Source: Mycobacterium fragae
GTDB lineage: Bacteria > Actinomycetota > Actinomycetes > Mycobacteriales > Mycobacteriaceae
Length of the DNA: 64,000 nucleotides
Reading direction: 5' to 3'
Assembly (NCBI RefSeq): GCF_002102185.1
Contig: NZ_LQOW01000026.1
Coordinates: forward strand, 124,001 to 188,000
Positions 26,792-36,222 of this stretch are shown here, piece by piece. The notes beneath the pieces are model-generated. The model was not told the origin of the DNA and searched no databases. It saw only the letters and a program-made list of their open reading frames with translations. Made by a program: the position numbers and the translations under genes. Within the stretch, counting starts at the first letter, position 1, and each line of letters opens with the position of its first letter.

Positions 26792-27413
26792 CTCTCGCGA
26801 GGGTGGATGAACACGCCGTCGGCCTGGACGGTGATGCCCTGTGCGTCGGCAATGTGGCCGACGGCGAACGTCTTGGCGCCCTCCGCGCGGGCGACGCGCG
26901 CCTCTGCTCGTAGTGAGCCGAGCGGCGTTCCTCGCAGATAACGCACACAAAGAGTTCCGGTATAGGCGGGCTTTCCGGGCTTATGCGCCGTCGCGCCCAA
27001 CACGTGATCGAGGATCATCGCGCACACACCGCCATGCACGTGACCGGCGGACCTTCGTAGGCCGCACCGAGTGTGAAGTCGGCCCACACCAGCCCGTCGG
27101 TTTCGTGGTGGATCACCAGGGGAGGGGCGACGGGATTGCGCAGGCCGATCATGATGTTGCCCCATGCCATCGGCTGACCGTCGCCGGCCTGCTGCACACC
27201 GAATGAGCCCGGCATCAGCGCCTTGCTCAATTCTTCAGTGGCGCAATCAATCTTCGCCTTGGCGGTGGTGAGAGTTGCTGCGTCGACCTGTGTCCTGATG
27301 GTGGCATCGATGAGGCGGCGCACCGAATCGGCGAGCGACCCGTATAGCGACGGCAACTTCGCGAGTTCCTCGTTGGAGGTCACGGGAGCAAGCTTGCGCG
27401 GTGGGGTGCTCAC
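26788..27413 (-). pseudogene. PaaI-type hotdog thioesterase, frameshifted
   Basis: The minus strand encodes a hotdog thioesterase in two frames. GTG 27413 starts an N-terminal part reaching WADFTLGAAYEGPP. The rest, GHVHGGVCAMILDHVLGATA to ADGVFIHPRES (the HGG hotdog helix and the final strands), is in the next frame. Adding one base near 27042-27046 (the run read ACC on the plus strand) joins the two into one typical protein of about 208 residues. Either a real recent inactivation or a sequencing error. Family role: hydrolysis of acyl- or aryl-CoA. Confidence 0.8.
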
Positions 27414-27483
27414 TCGGCAATGCGGTGTCCCGGCCAGTGGTTAGTCGCCGACACGCGGCTGCTCCCGGTTGTAACCTGGGCAA

Positions 27484-28158
27484 ATGGATGGCAGCAATGC
27501 ACCGGGAAAGCCGAATCTTGCGGCGACCAGCTGGGCGCTGCTCGGCATGCTGTCTTACGAGTATGAGCTTTCTGGCTATGACATCCGAAAGTGGATCGAC
27601 TGGAGCATGCGTTTCTACTACGGCAGCCCGGCCTACAGCCAGATCTACTCTGAGCTCAAAAAGCTGGAGCGGCTGGGGCTGGTGACGTCTCGTGTGGAGA
27701 ACACTGGCGGCACGCGGAACCGCAGGCTGTACAAGATCACTGAAGCCGGCCTGGACGCGGTGACCCGTTGGGCAAACGAGGCGCCGGTCGACCCACCCAC
27801 GCTCAAGCATGGCCCGTTGCTGCGGGTGACGTTGGGACATCTCACCAGCCCCGCACGGCTGAAGGAGGTGCTGCAGGAACACGTGGCGTATGCCGACGAG
27901 ATGCACCGCAAGGCCGCGAAGGACGCTCGGTGGGCCGGCGCCGATCCGTCCTGGGCATACGCCCGCGTCGCATTGGAATGGGCGGAGCGGTATTACGCGA
28001 ATGAGCGGGAACTTGCACTGAAGATGATCAAAGAACTTGACGAGGCTGAAGCCGCCTTCCCCCAGCCCGGGAAAGGTGGCCGGACCAAGATCCCTTGGCC
28101 CACACCGGAATTCTGGTATGAGATCGAAAAAAAGGCCGATGCCGAGGAGCCGGACTGA
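27484..28158 (+). CDS. PadR-family transcriptional regulator
   Basis: 224 residues from ATG 27484. An N-terminal PadR winged helix (LGMLSYEYELSGYDIRKWI, YSQIYSELKKLERLGLV, RLYKITEAGLDAV) is followed by a C-terminal helical dimerisation domain of the Vir_act_alpha type (RYYANERELALKMIKEL). It likely represses a nearby operon; candidates are the divergent thioesterase and the convergent flavoprotein cluster. M. tuberculosis carries a shorter PadR gene in the corresponding interval after otsA. Its stop touches the end of the next, convergent gene. Confidence 0.88.
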   Translation: MDGSNAPGKPNLAATSWALLGMLSYEYELSGYDIRKWIDWSMRFYYGSPAYSQIYSELKKLERLGLVTSRVENTGGTRNRRLYKITEAGLDAVTRWANEAPVDPPTLKHGPLLRVTLGHLTSPARLKEVLQEHVAYADEMHRKAAKDARWAGADPSWAYARVALEWAERYYANERELALKMIKELDEAEAAFPQPGKGGRTKIPWPTPEFWYEIEKKADAEEPD

Positions 28159-29865
28159 TCAGGCCCCCGCGGCATCGCGGGCGGCGACGTAGCCGTACAC
28201 CAATCCCTGGGCGATGGTGGCGCCGGCGCCGGGATAGGTGGTTCCGAATGCGTTGGCCGCGGTATTCCCGATGGCGTATAAGCCTTTGATCACGCTTCCG
28301 TCCTCGCGCAGCACCCGAGCGTGATCGTCGGCTCGCAGACCACCGCAGGTGCCGAGGTCGCTGAGCACCATCTTCACGGCATAGAACGGCCCGTTGTCGA
28401 GGGCGCGGAGATTGGGGTTCGGACCGATGGTGGGATCGCCGTAGTACCGGTCGTAAGCACTGCTACCGCGGTGGAAGTCCGGGTCGTATCCGGCGCGCGA
28501 TAGCTCGTTGAATCGGGCGATCGTTGTCATGAACTGTGATTCGGAAACACCGATCTTGCAGGCGAGTTCGGCGAGGTTATCCGATCGATGAGCGATGCCT
28601 GCGTCGTACCATGCCTGTGGAATCGGCGTACGCGGAAACAGTTCGCCGGCAAACACATAGCCGTTGCGGTACTGCTGGTCGAATACGATCCACAGGGATT
28701 CGACCGGATTTCCTGAGCGCTCCCGTTGCAGTAGGCACTGCCCGAACGACATGTAATCCGTTGCCTCGTTGACGAACCGGCTGCCGTTCTGGTCGACGAT
28801 CAACGAGCCCGGCAGCGCTCGTTCGGCCAGCATCACCAATGGGGCTTTGCCCGGTAGCGGCGCGACGGCCGGGAACCACCACGCCTGGTCCATGAGGTCG
28901 ATTGCGGCACCGACATCTTGAGCGGCGTGGATTGCGTCACCGGTGTTGGTCTCCGCGCCCAGACTCATGTGCTCGCCGAGGGATTCGGACTGAAACTTGC
29001 GTCGCATAGCCATGCTGTGGTCGAACCCGCCCGCAGCCAAGACGACGCCGCGCCGCGCGGTGATGGTGACCTCGCGCCCGTTGTGGGCGACCACTGCGCC
29101 GGTGACCCGCCCGCCATCGCTCGTCAACCGCTGCAGCTCGGTCTCGATCCAAATCGGGATCCCCGCACGCAGAACACCGGCGAACAGTCCGGCCGCCAGA
29201 GCCTGCCCCCCCGCGACATAGCGTCGGCCAAGCAGCAGTCCGCCCACTCCTTGGGCGAGCCGCTTGACGATGGTCGGCAGGCCCCTCCGCGGAACCCGGG
29301 CCATCAAGTTCATCCACCGGTAGTCAGCGGTGGTGGTGGGCATGGGGACCTTGGGCTCCATTAGCCCGGGTCGCAGCCGGGACCGATATTCGCCGAGCAT
29401 CGCGGCGTTGAGCGGTCGGCATTCGCAGGTCCGCCCCGCCGCGGTTCCACCCGGCGCTTCGGGGTGGTAGTCCGAATAGTCCTTGGCCCATGCGAACCGG
29501 ATCGGTGTGGTGCGTCGCAGCATCTCGACGGTCCCGGTCACGTTACGCAGGTAACCGGCCGATCGTTCGGCCGGCGCCGTGCCTGCAACCACCGAGCGGA
29601 GATATATCTCGGCCCGCTCCACGCTGTCGCCGGCACCCTTCTCGTCGAGGATCGGGCTGGCCGGCAACCACAACGCGCCGCCCGAGCGGGCGGTCGAGCC
29701 GCCGACATAGGACGACTTCTCAACGATCAAAACCGTCAATCCGCATTCGTGGGCGGCCAGTGCTGCTGCCATTCCAGTGCCCGAGCCAACGACCAGAACG
29801 TCGACCACCGTGTCGCCGACCGGCATACCGACAGGGATCGTCGCTGGCGCAGCAGTCGTCACCAC
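28159..29865 (-). CDS. 3-ketosteroid dehydrogenase (KstD)-like flavoprotein
   Basis: 568 residues if started at GTG 29865, 7 nt after the upstream stop; ATG 29826 is an alternative. FAD motif VVGSGTGMAAALAA, then GGSTARSGGALWLP, the signature shared with 3-ketosteroid delta1-dehydrogenases. The C-terminal GTTYPGAGATIAQG keeps the Tyr and Gly of the KstD active site, and GLYAIGNTAANAFG is the second FAD contact. It introduces or removes a double bond in a ketosteroid-like ring (delta1- or delta4-dehydrogenase or relative). Last in the operon running down from 33309. Confidence 0.85.
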   Translation of the reverse strand: MVTTAAPATIPVGMPVGDTVVDVLVVGSGTGMAAALAAHECGLTVLIVEKSSYVGGSTARSGGALWLPASPILDEKGAGDSVERAEIYLRSVVAGTAPAERSAGYLRNVTGTVEMLRRTTPIRFAWAKDYSDYHPEAPGGTAAGRTCECRPLNAAMLGEYRSRLRPGLMEPKVPMPTTTADYRWMNLMARVPRRGLPTIVKRLAQGVGGLLLGRRYVAGGQALAAGLFAGVLRAGIPIWIETELQRLTSDGGRVTGAVVAHNGREVTITARRGVVLAAGGFDHSMAMRRKFQSESLGEHMSLGAETNTGDAIHAAQDVGAAIDLMDQAWWFPAVAPLPGKAPLVMLAERALPGSLIVDQNGSRFVNEATDYMSFGQCLLQRERSGNPVESLWIVFDQQYRNGYVFAGELFPRTPIPQAWYDAGIAHRSDNLAELACKIGVSESQFMTTIARFNELSRAGYDPDFHRGSSAYDRYYGDPTIGPNPNLRALDNGPFYAVKMVLSDLGTCGGLRADDHARVLREDGSVIKGLYAIGNTAANAFGTTYPGAGATIAQGLVYGYVAARDAAGA

Positions 29866-29872
29866 GATGACA

Positions 29873-30949
29873 TTAGGCGAGCTGGAATGCGCTGATCGGC
29901 GCATCGTCCGGATAGCTCGACGGACCGCCGAGGTCGTAGGCCTCATTGAGGGTGCGGATGAACTCCGGATCATGCAGCGGTTCGTCCGGCATCGCAAGTT
30001 CGATGCCTCGAGCGTTGACGTCCTTGACCAAGGTATCGATTGCCTGCTCGATGGTCAGGTCGTCGGAGCCCTCCATGTTCTTCTTGAGCTCGTCGAAGTC
30101 AGAGAACACCTCCGCCGACCAGTGCACGAGGAACCGCAGCTGATTGGTGTGATGGCGGGCGATCACCTCGTCGCCGTTCTTGAGCAACCAGTGGTCTCGG
30201 TCGTCGGGATCACCGTCGAACACCGTGTCGAAGGCCAACCCAGCTGGAATCTGTTGGTCCAGCGGTCCATTCGCCTCACCGCGGTGCACCATCATCTCGT
30301 TCTGCACCACGACGCCGCGGTTGTTGATCGGCGGCAGGACACGCTTGGGCGCCTTCAGCGGCCCCTCAGGCCAATAGGTGAATCCGCTTCCGGCGTCGAG
30401 CGAGAACCAGGTGATCACCTGCGCCATCTTGATCAGGTAGTCACCAAACAGGCCGGACTTGCCCATCACGCTGGTGAGCCACGTGGGGGCATTCTCGTGT
30501 CGCACGCCGCGGAAGCTCGGCGAATCCAGGTGTCCCGGATCGCGATTCGCGCACGGCCCGTTGATGTTGAACAACATCAACTGCGGTTTGGCGTACTCGG
30601 CGTTCCAGTAGTCCTTCGCCATCTCCAGGAATCGCGGGTTGTAGAAGCAATCGTGCAGTTGGGGATATAGCACCGCGCCGTAGTTGGCCAGATACCCGCG
30701 AAATGTCGGGGTGAGGAACAGGTCCAGCGAGGGGGTGAACCCGTCGGGAAAGGCGCCGCTCATGGTCGCGATGAGCTCGTCAGCCGAGGCGAAGTGTTGC
30801 GCGATGATCAGCTTCCACGGCCCCTCGGTGCGAACGACGTCAAGCAGACGCTCGCGTTGGTCGGCGGTGTAGACGTTGTCGATCTCGCGAGGCGGTGCGG
30901 CCGGACGCAACACGTCGGAAAGCTCCATCCGCCGCTCGTCGCTGAGCAT
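29873..30949 (-). CDS. Unrecognised 358-aa protein, possible Fe(II)-dependent oxygenase fold
   Basis: Start at ATG 30949 because GAGGAG stands about 7 nt upstream; the frame is open to 31000. I do not recognise the family. The middle contains DPGHLDSPSFRG (an HxD pair) and about 90 residues on VQNEMMVHRGEANG, a second His-Arg, with a later RFLVHW. This is the spacing style of cupin-type phytanoyl-CoA dioxygenase-like iron/2-oxoglutarate enzymes, but similarity is not proven. No signal peptide or membrane helix. It sits between an esterase and the KstD-like gene, so an oxygenation step in the same pathway is plausible. Confidence 0.6.
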   Translation of the reverse strand: MLSDERRMELSDVLRPAAPPREIDNVYTADQRERLLDVVRTEGPWKLIIAQHFASADELIATMSGAFPDGFTPSLDLFLTPTFRGYLANYGAVLYPQLHDCFYNPRFLEMAKDYWNAEYAKPQLMLFNINGPCANRDPGHLDSPSFRGVRHENAPTWLTSVMGKSGLFGDYLIKMAQVITWFSLDAGSGFTYWPEGPLKAPKRVLPPINNRGVVVQNEMMVHRGEANGPLDQQIPAGLAFDTVFDGDPDDRDHWLLKNGDEVIARHHTNQLRFLVHWSAEVFSDFDELKKNMEGSDDLTIEQAIDTLVKDVNARGIELAMPDEPLHDPEFIRTLNEAYDLGGPSSYPDDAPISAFQLA

Positions 30950-30996
30950 CAGCTGTCTCCTCTCCCGGTTATGGGTTGGGGTGATTGTGTGCAGCG

Positions 30997-31980
30997 TCAC
31001 GGCTCGGTGGCTGCGTGATGTCCGGTGATCGGGACGTCAAACCTGAGCGGGTTGGCGAACTTCGCCCGCAGCAATGCCCCGATTTCGGCGATGGCGAGCC
31101 GCCCGCGCGCAGTCGCGTCAGACCGCATGAGAAACCCGTGGTACATCCCCGGGTAACGGGTGGCGATGGTCTGCACACCCGAGTCGCGCAAGCGTGCCGC
31201 GTAACGCTCACCCCAATCCCGGATCGGGTCGCAGCCCCCGGTCACCACGATCGCCGGCGGTAGGCCGGACAGGTCGGTGGCGTAGGCCGGAACGAGGTAG
31301 GGGTCGCGAGGCGGCCCCCCGGTGCCGTCGGCGAGGCCGTGCAGGTAATCGATGTCGTCGCGGGTGAGCATCGGCGCATCGGCCAGTGAGGTGATCGACG
31401 GTGCGGCCATGTCGCGATCCAGTCCGGGGTACAGCAGCACCTGCGCAAAGATCGGCGGCCCGTCACGGTCACGCGCGGCCAGCGCCACCGCCGCCGCCAG
31501 CGACCCGCCCGCACTGTCCCCGATCACCGCCAATCGGGCCGCGTCGACCTCGAGATTATCGGCGTTTCGCGACACCCACTCGAATGCGGTGTAGGCATCG
31601 TCGAACTGCGCGGGCGGGGGTGACTCGGGGGCCAGCCGGTAGTCGACGGCCACCACGGTGGCCGCGGAGGCCGATGCCAGTGCCCGCGCCAGCGGTTCGA
31701 ACGAGTGGTTGGAACCCATGACGAGGCCGCCACCGTGTAGGTATACGAGTACCGGGCCGTTGGAATGCCATGTGGGACGGTAGATCCGGATTGGGATCGG
31801 CCCGGCCGGCCCGGTGATGGTGGCGTCGGTGGTGCTGGCCATTTCGGGCATTGCGTCGGGCGGTGGCGCAGACTCGATCGCGGCACGAACGGCAGCCAAG
31901 CCCCGTTGGCGCATCGGCGGGATATCGCCGAAGGAGGCCACCCGGGCGGCGGCGTCGGGATCCAACTTGGGTTTCGTCAT
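30997..31980 (-). CDS. Alpha/beta hydrolase, hormone-sensitive-lipase family esterase
   Basis: 327 residues from ATG 31980, which overlaps the SDR stop as ATGA. HGGG oxyanion motif at 82-85, nucleophile Ser156 in GDSAGG, Asp in CDPIRDWG and His in GMYHGF complete the triad. Cytosolic carboxylesterase of the LipF/LipN-like group. M. tuberculosis has lipF in this interval, but a one-to-one match is not claimed. Near a Baeyer-Villiger monooxygenase, whose ester or lactone product it could hydrolyse. Confidence 0.88.
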   Translation of the reverse strand: MTKPKLDPDAAARVASFGDIPPMRQRGLAAVRAAIESAPPPDAMPEMASTTDATITGPAGPIPIRIYRPTWHSNGPVLVYLHGGGLVMGSNHSFEPLARALASASAATVVAVDYRLAPESPPPAQFDDAYTAFEWVSRNADNLEVDAARLAVIGDSAGGSLAAAVALAARDRDGPPIFAQVLLYPGLDRDMAAPSITSLADAPMLTRDDIDYLHGLADGTGGPPRDPYLVPAYATDLSGLPPAIVVTGGCDPIRDWGERYAARLRDSGVQTIATRYPGMYHGFLMRSDATARGRLAIAEIGALLRAKFANPLRFDVPITGHHAATEP

Positions 31981-32816
31981 TTCAGCGCCGGAGGATGTTG
32001 TGCAGCAAGCGCGTTCGCTCGTTCTGTCATCGCGGTCGCGACGGACTCCTGGGTGAGCAGGTAGAAGCGGCCCGCGGCGGCCTGTTCAAACACGGTCTCA
32101 GCCGCAGCCAACGGATCCATGGCCTGCGCCCTGATGTCGAGCATGGCCGCGCGCTGAGACTCGGCAGCGGTCACGTCGCAGCCGTTATTCGGATCGACTC
32201 CGCCCGCTGACTCGAAGATGTTCGATGCCACCGCACCGGGCAGTACGGCCTGCACATGAATGTGGTGGTCGTGCCCGGCCGATTGGACATCCAGACGCAG
32301 GCATTCGGTCAACGCGAGCACCGCGTGTTTGCTCATGATGTAGGGCGCCTGCAACGGAATCGCCACGACCCCGCCGACCGACGACAGGTTCCATACCCAC
32401 GCCTGCTCGTCGGTTGCCATCATCTTCGGCAGAAACGACCGCACGCCGTAGAACACTCCGCTGAGGTTGATGTCGACGACGCGTTGCCAGTTGCCGACGG
32501 GCGTGTCCCACAGATAGCCGAACTGTTCCACTCCGGCGTTGTTCACCAATAGGCGCACCGGGCCGACATCCCGGTATGTCTTCTCGGCGAGCTGCTGCAC
32601 GGCGTCCGGATCGCGCACGTCGCACACGATGTCAACCGCCGAGCCTCCCGCCGCACAGAGTTCGTCGCGCAGTGCGGCGATGGCGCCGGCGTCGATATCG
32701 GCCAGAACCACGCTCATACCCAACCGAGCGGCGTGTCGCGCCAGCCCGGCGCCAATCCCGGCGCCGGCTCCCGTGATGACGGCGACGCCGTCAGAGAAAG
32801 TTTCGCGAGCAGCCAC
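31977..32816 (-). CDS. Short-chain dehydrogenase/reductase
   Basis: 279 residues from GTG 32816, 4 nt after the stop of the NTF2-like gene; the frame is open upstream without support. VITGAGAGIGAG, LVNNAG and YIMSK (Tyr-x3-Lys) are the classical SDR motifs. An alcohol/ketone interconversion in the same catabolic operon is likely. It overlaps the esterase start by 4 nt. Confidence 0.87.
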   Translation of the reverse strand: MAARETFSDGVAVITGAGAGIGAGLARHAARLGMSVVLADIDAGAIAALRDELCAAGGSAVDIVCDVRDPDAVQQLAEKTYRDVGPVRLLVNNAGVEQFGYLWDTPVGNWQRVVDINLSGVFYGVRSFLPKMMATDEQAWVWNLSSVGGVVAIPLQAPYIMSKHAVLALTECLRLDVQSAGHDHHIHVQAVLPGAVASNIFESAGGVDPNNGCDVTAAESQRAAMLDIRAQAMDPLAAAETVFEQAAAGRFYLLTQESVATAMTERANALAAQHPPALK

Positions 32817-32820
32817 CGGC

Positions 32821-33309
32821 CTAGGAAGCAGTACTACCGGCAGCGGTGTCCGCAGTGAGCTCGGACAGCAAGGCCGAATTGGTGGTGTCGAGAACGATGT
32901 GCATCTCGGTGAACTCCAGCCCGTTCGAGCCGCGACGCACGGCAACGTCGGCCACCCCGCTGGACACCGCGAACGGCACGAAGTTCGCAATCTGATTCAC
33001 CAGGATGTAGAACCGCGCGCGGGTCAGGTCACCATCGGTGCCCGTGCGGTGCACGTTGCTGGCGTGGTGGCGCAACGGGTAAGGGCTCTGCTTGCGATGC
33101 TCAGACAGCCACGCCAGCACTGTGTCACGGCCATGTAGTTCGGGCGACATCAATTCTTCGAATGGGCTGGCGCCCGAATCACTTCGAGTCAGATAATGCA
33201 CATTCTCGGCGTAGCGGGTTGCCAACTCGTCGTAATGTGCTTCGTCGTAGTGATACCAGAAGCCAGCTATGAACTCCTGCAGTTCGGACAGCGTGATGTC
33301 GTCGGTCAT
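32821..33309 (-). CDS. SnoaL/NTF2-like small protein
   Basis: 162 residues from ATG 33309 (ATG 33321 also in frame). The cone-shaped NTF2 fold is suggested by the start ELQEFIAGFWYHYDEAHYDELATRYAENVHYL, the middle HGRDTVLAWL and RARFYILVNQI. The same superfamily contains ketosteroid isomerases and the small subunits of ring-hydroxylating oxygenases; which of these applies is not visible. First gene of the operon down to the KstD-like gene and divergent from the Baeyer-Villiger gene. Confidence 0.72.
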   Translation of the reverse strand: MTDDITLSELQEFIAGFWYHYDEAHYDELATRYAENVHYLTRSDSGASPFEELMSPELHGRDTVLAWLSEHRKQSPYPLRHHASNVHRTGTDGDLTRARFYILVNQIANFVPFAVSSGVADVAVRRGSNGLEFTEMHIVLDTTNSALLSELTADTAAGSTAS

Positions 33310-33409
33310 GGCGCGAGTCAACTCCGCTGCGGTCCTGGCAACACCTGTGGTGCCCGGTCAGCGGGACACCGCTGGCTGTAAGTCTCTCGCCGCTTCGATA
33401 CTCGACGCC

Positions 33410-35338
33410 ATGAGCGTCGCCACGGAATCGACGTCGCCCGTCGACCCGGTCCCTCCTGACCCCGACGAGCTTCGGAAGAACCTGCGTCAGGCCGATCCGG
33501 GTGTCCTGGTGGCGGTGCTGGCCCAGCTCACCGGCGACCCATCGGTGATCGATGCCTACGCGCCGAAGATCTCGCACGTCCCCGACCCGCCCGAGCGGGC
33601 CGGCGTGACCGACTCCGATACGGCGGAGGCGCTGGTGAACGCAGTCGTCGATGCGCTGAGCCAGCCCCGGCGCGCCGACGCGCTGCCCGCCGACGACCGT
33701 GTCCTCTTCGCCCGATTGCTGCCCTTGGCGCTGGGCTGCGAGGTGGACGACGAGCATGTGGACCTGCTGCTCGAGCAGGGCGGCTTCCAGCGGTCGCAGC
33801 CGACGTTGCCGCGCACGGTGGCGATCCCCGACACCGTGAAGCTAGCCATCATCGGTGCCGGTATCGCTGGGATCAGCGTCGCTCTGGCAGCCGCCGAGGA
33901 GGGCGTGTCCTATCAGATCTTCGACCGCAACGCCGAGGTCGGCGGAACCTGGCTGACCACCACGTACCCGGGCATCGGCGTCGACACGCCGTCGGCGTAT
34001 TACTCACTGTCGCGTGAGGTGAACGCGGACTGGAGCAGCTACTACCCGCAAGGTGCGGAGTATCAGGCCTATTTGGTGGCCTTGGCCGACAAGCACAAGC
34101 TGCGCGAGCACACTCGGTTCCGCACCGAGGTAGATGCGCTGTGGTGGGACGACGATCGCAGGCAGTGGCAGATCCGCTCGGTCGACGCCGACGGGCAGCG
34201 CGACGTGAGCTACGCCAGCGTCGTGGTCACCGCGGCCGGCTACCTCAACCGCCCGCGATGGCCCGATGTCAAGGGTCGGGATACGTTCGCGGGCACCAGC
34301 ATTCACTCTGCTTTGTGGGACTCGTCGCTGGACCTCACCGGCAAGAAGGTGGCGATCATCGGGGCGGGGTGCACCGCCGTGCAGATCGTCGACGCGTGCG
34401 TCGACCAAGTGGAGCACCTGACGGTGTTCCAGCGTCAGCCGCACTGGGTGGCACCTCGGAAACGGCTGACCGACGAGGTGCCCGCACATCGGCGTTACCT
34501 GGGGCGGCACCTGCCGTACTACGCGAAGTGGAACCGCCTGAAGTCGTATTGGGGAACGGCGGACAACAACCACCCGGTCATCCTGCAGGACCCGGAGTGG
34601 GCCAAGGACCATCTATCCATCTCCCCGGCCAACGATGTGCTGCTGCAACTGTGCTTGGAGTACATCGAGCAGACGTTCGGCAAAGACACCGAGCTGGCGA
34701 AGAAGGTCACCCCGGACTTCGCCCCGTACGGCAAGCGGATCATCCGCGATCCCGGCGGGTACTACGCGGCGTTGACGCGCGAACACGTCGACGTGGAAGT
34801 GAGCGAACCGGCCGAGATCAACGCGAAAGGCATTGTCACCCAAGATGGTCGGCAGATCGACCTCGACGTCATCGTCTATGCCACCGGTTACTACCTGGAC
34901 TTCCTGTCCACTATCGACATCCGTGGCCGCGACGGTAAGAGGTTGGTCGACGAGTGGGGCGACAGCCCGCGCGCATACCGCGGCGGAACGGTTCCCGGCT
35001 TCCCCAACCTGTTCACCATGTCGGCGCCGAACTACAGCCCGGGCCACGGTGCGGGCGCGAATTTCTCGATGGAGGTGCTGGCCCACTACATCATCGAATG
35101 CCTGCAGCTGATGGCGCTGCGCGGCGCCACCACCATGGAGGTCACCCAGCAGGCTTACGACGAGTACGTCGCGGCGATCGATGAGGCGATGAGCCGCACC
35201 GTGTGGTGCCACACGCCGAACGCGCACACCTACTACCGGTCGGGTTCGGGGCGGGTGGTGGTGGCCACACCGTACCGGCTGGTCGACGTCTGGCATCAGC
35301 ATCGCGCGCCGATCGAGGAGCACTTCACGCTGCGATGA
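33410..35338 (+). CDS. Baeyer-Villiger monooxygenase with N-terminal extension (HAPMO-like)
   Basis: 642 residues from ATG 33410; the frame is open earlier. Residues 1 to about 140 form an extra helical domain as in 4-hydroxyacetophenone monooxygenases. FAD motif IIGAGIAGISVA, the fingerprint FAGTSIHSALWD (FxGxxxHxxxW), NADPH motif AIIGAGCTAV and VIYATGYYLD follow. It inserts oxygen next to a ketone using NADPH and O2. It overlaps the next SDR by ATGA, and hydrolases lie on both sides: a ketone-to-ester-to-acid route. Confidence 0.92.
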   Translation: MSVATESTSPVDPVPPDPDELRKNLRQADPGVLVAVLAQLTGDPSVIDAYAPKISHVPDPPERAGVTDSDTAEALVNAVVDALSQPRRADALPADDRVLFARLLPLALGCEVDDEHVDLLLEQGGFQRSQPTLPRTVAIPDTVKLAIIGAGIAGISVALAAAEEGVSYQIFDRNAEVGGTWLTTTYPGIGVDTPSAYYSLSREVNADWSSYYPQGAEYQAYLVALADKHKLREHTRFRTEVDALWWDDDRRQWQIRSVDADGQRDVSYASVVVTAAGYLNRPRWPDVKGRDTFAGTSIHSALWDSSLDLTGKKVAIIGAGCTAVQIVDACVDQVEHLTVFQRQPHWVAPRKRLTDEVPAHRRYLGRHLPYYAKWNRLKSYWGTADNNHPVILQDPEWAKDHLSISPANDVLLQLCLEYIEQTFGKDTELAKKVTPDFAPYGKRIIRDPGGYYAALTREHVDVEVSEPAEINAKGIVTQDGRQIDLDVIVYATGYYLDFLSTIDIRGRDGKRLVDEWGDSPRAYRGGTVPGFPNLFTMSAPNYSPGHGAGANFSMEVLAHYIIECLQLMALRGATTMEVTQQAYDEYVAAIDEAMSRTVWCHTPNAHTYYRSGSGRVVVATPYRLVDVWHQHRAPIEEHFTLR

Positions 35339-36222
35339 CGCAATTACTCACTGGCAAAACAGCATTGGTGACCGGCAGTAGCCGCGGAATCGGACGCGCG
35401 ATTGCTCAGCGGTTGGCCGCCGAAGGTGCGACCATCGCGGTCACGGCGCGCGCCCGCACGCCATCGGAGTCCATTCGGGCGGGGGCGTCGACCGCGCTGC
35501 CCGGTACCATCGACGAGACCGTCGCCCTGATCGAAGACGCCGGCGGAACGGCGTTCGGACTGACCGCCGACCTCGAGGATGCCGAGTCACGCGACGGGTT
35601 GGTCGACGCGGTGGTCGACCGCACCGGCCGCATCGACATCCTGGTCAACAACGCTGGTTTCGCCGACTACGCGGTGGTCGAGGACATGTCGCTGGAGACG
35701 TTCGACCGGACCGTCGAGCACTATCTCCGGACACCGTTCGTCCTGACCAAGGCTGCCGTGCCACACATGCGCAAACAGGGCGGTGGGTGGATAGTCAACA
35801 TCGGCTCGGTCACCGGTGTAGCCCCAATTCGGCCCTACCGGGAATACAACAAGTCTTCCGGCGACGTCGTCTATGCGTCGTGCAAGGCCGCCCTTCATCG
35901 CTTTACTCAGGGTGTGGCCGCCGAATTACTCGACGCCAACATCGCCGTCAACTGCGTGAGCCCATCCACTGCGGTCCGCACACCCGGTGCAGCACAACTG
36001 ATTCCAGAGTCTTTTCCCACCGAGCCGGTCGAGTATCTGGCCGAGACCGTGCTCGCGATGTGCCATCTGCCCGCTGTCAAGCGCACTGGCTTGGTGGCGT
36101 TCAGCCTGCACTACTCGTGGTCGCAGCGGCTGCCGGTGCACAGCCTCGACGGTAAAGACGAGCTGCCGCCAGTCGAACCGCCCGCCAACGTTAATCCGAA
36201 CATCCTGGCCGCGGGGATCTAA
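35335..36222 (+). CDS. Short-chain dehydrogenase/reductase
   Basis: 295 residues from ATG 35335, overlapping the monooxygenase TGA. LVTGSSRGIGRA, LVNNAG and YASCK motifs; the 25-residue loop after the first beta-alpha-beta (PSESIRAGASTALPGT) and a long C-terminal tail (SLDGKDELPPVEPPANV) are features of the actinobacterial SDRs that act on large substrates. It could supply the ketone for the Baeyer-Villiger enzyme. It overlaps the convergent Dabb gene by 4 nt. Confidence 0.88.
   Translation: MTQLLTGKTALVTGSSRGIGRAIAQRLAAEGATIAVTARARTPSESIRAGASTALPGTIDETVALIEDAGGTAFGLTADLEDAESRDGLVDAVVDRTGRIDILVNNAGFADYAVVEDMSLETFDRTVEHYLRTPFVLTKAAVPHMRKQGGGWIVNIGSVTGVAPIRPYREYNKSSGDVVYASCKAALHRFTQGVAAELLDANIAVNCVSPSTAVRTPGAAQLIPESFPTEPVEYLAETVLAMCHLPAVKRTGLVAFSLHYSWSQRLPVHSLDGKDELPPVEPPANVNPNILAAGI

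Noticed and set aside
27391..27400. CAAGCTTG near 27393 as a KstR2 site
   Set aside because: The known KstR2 motif has two bases between the half-sites; here there is none.
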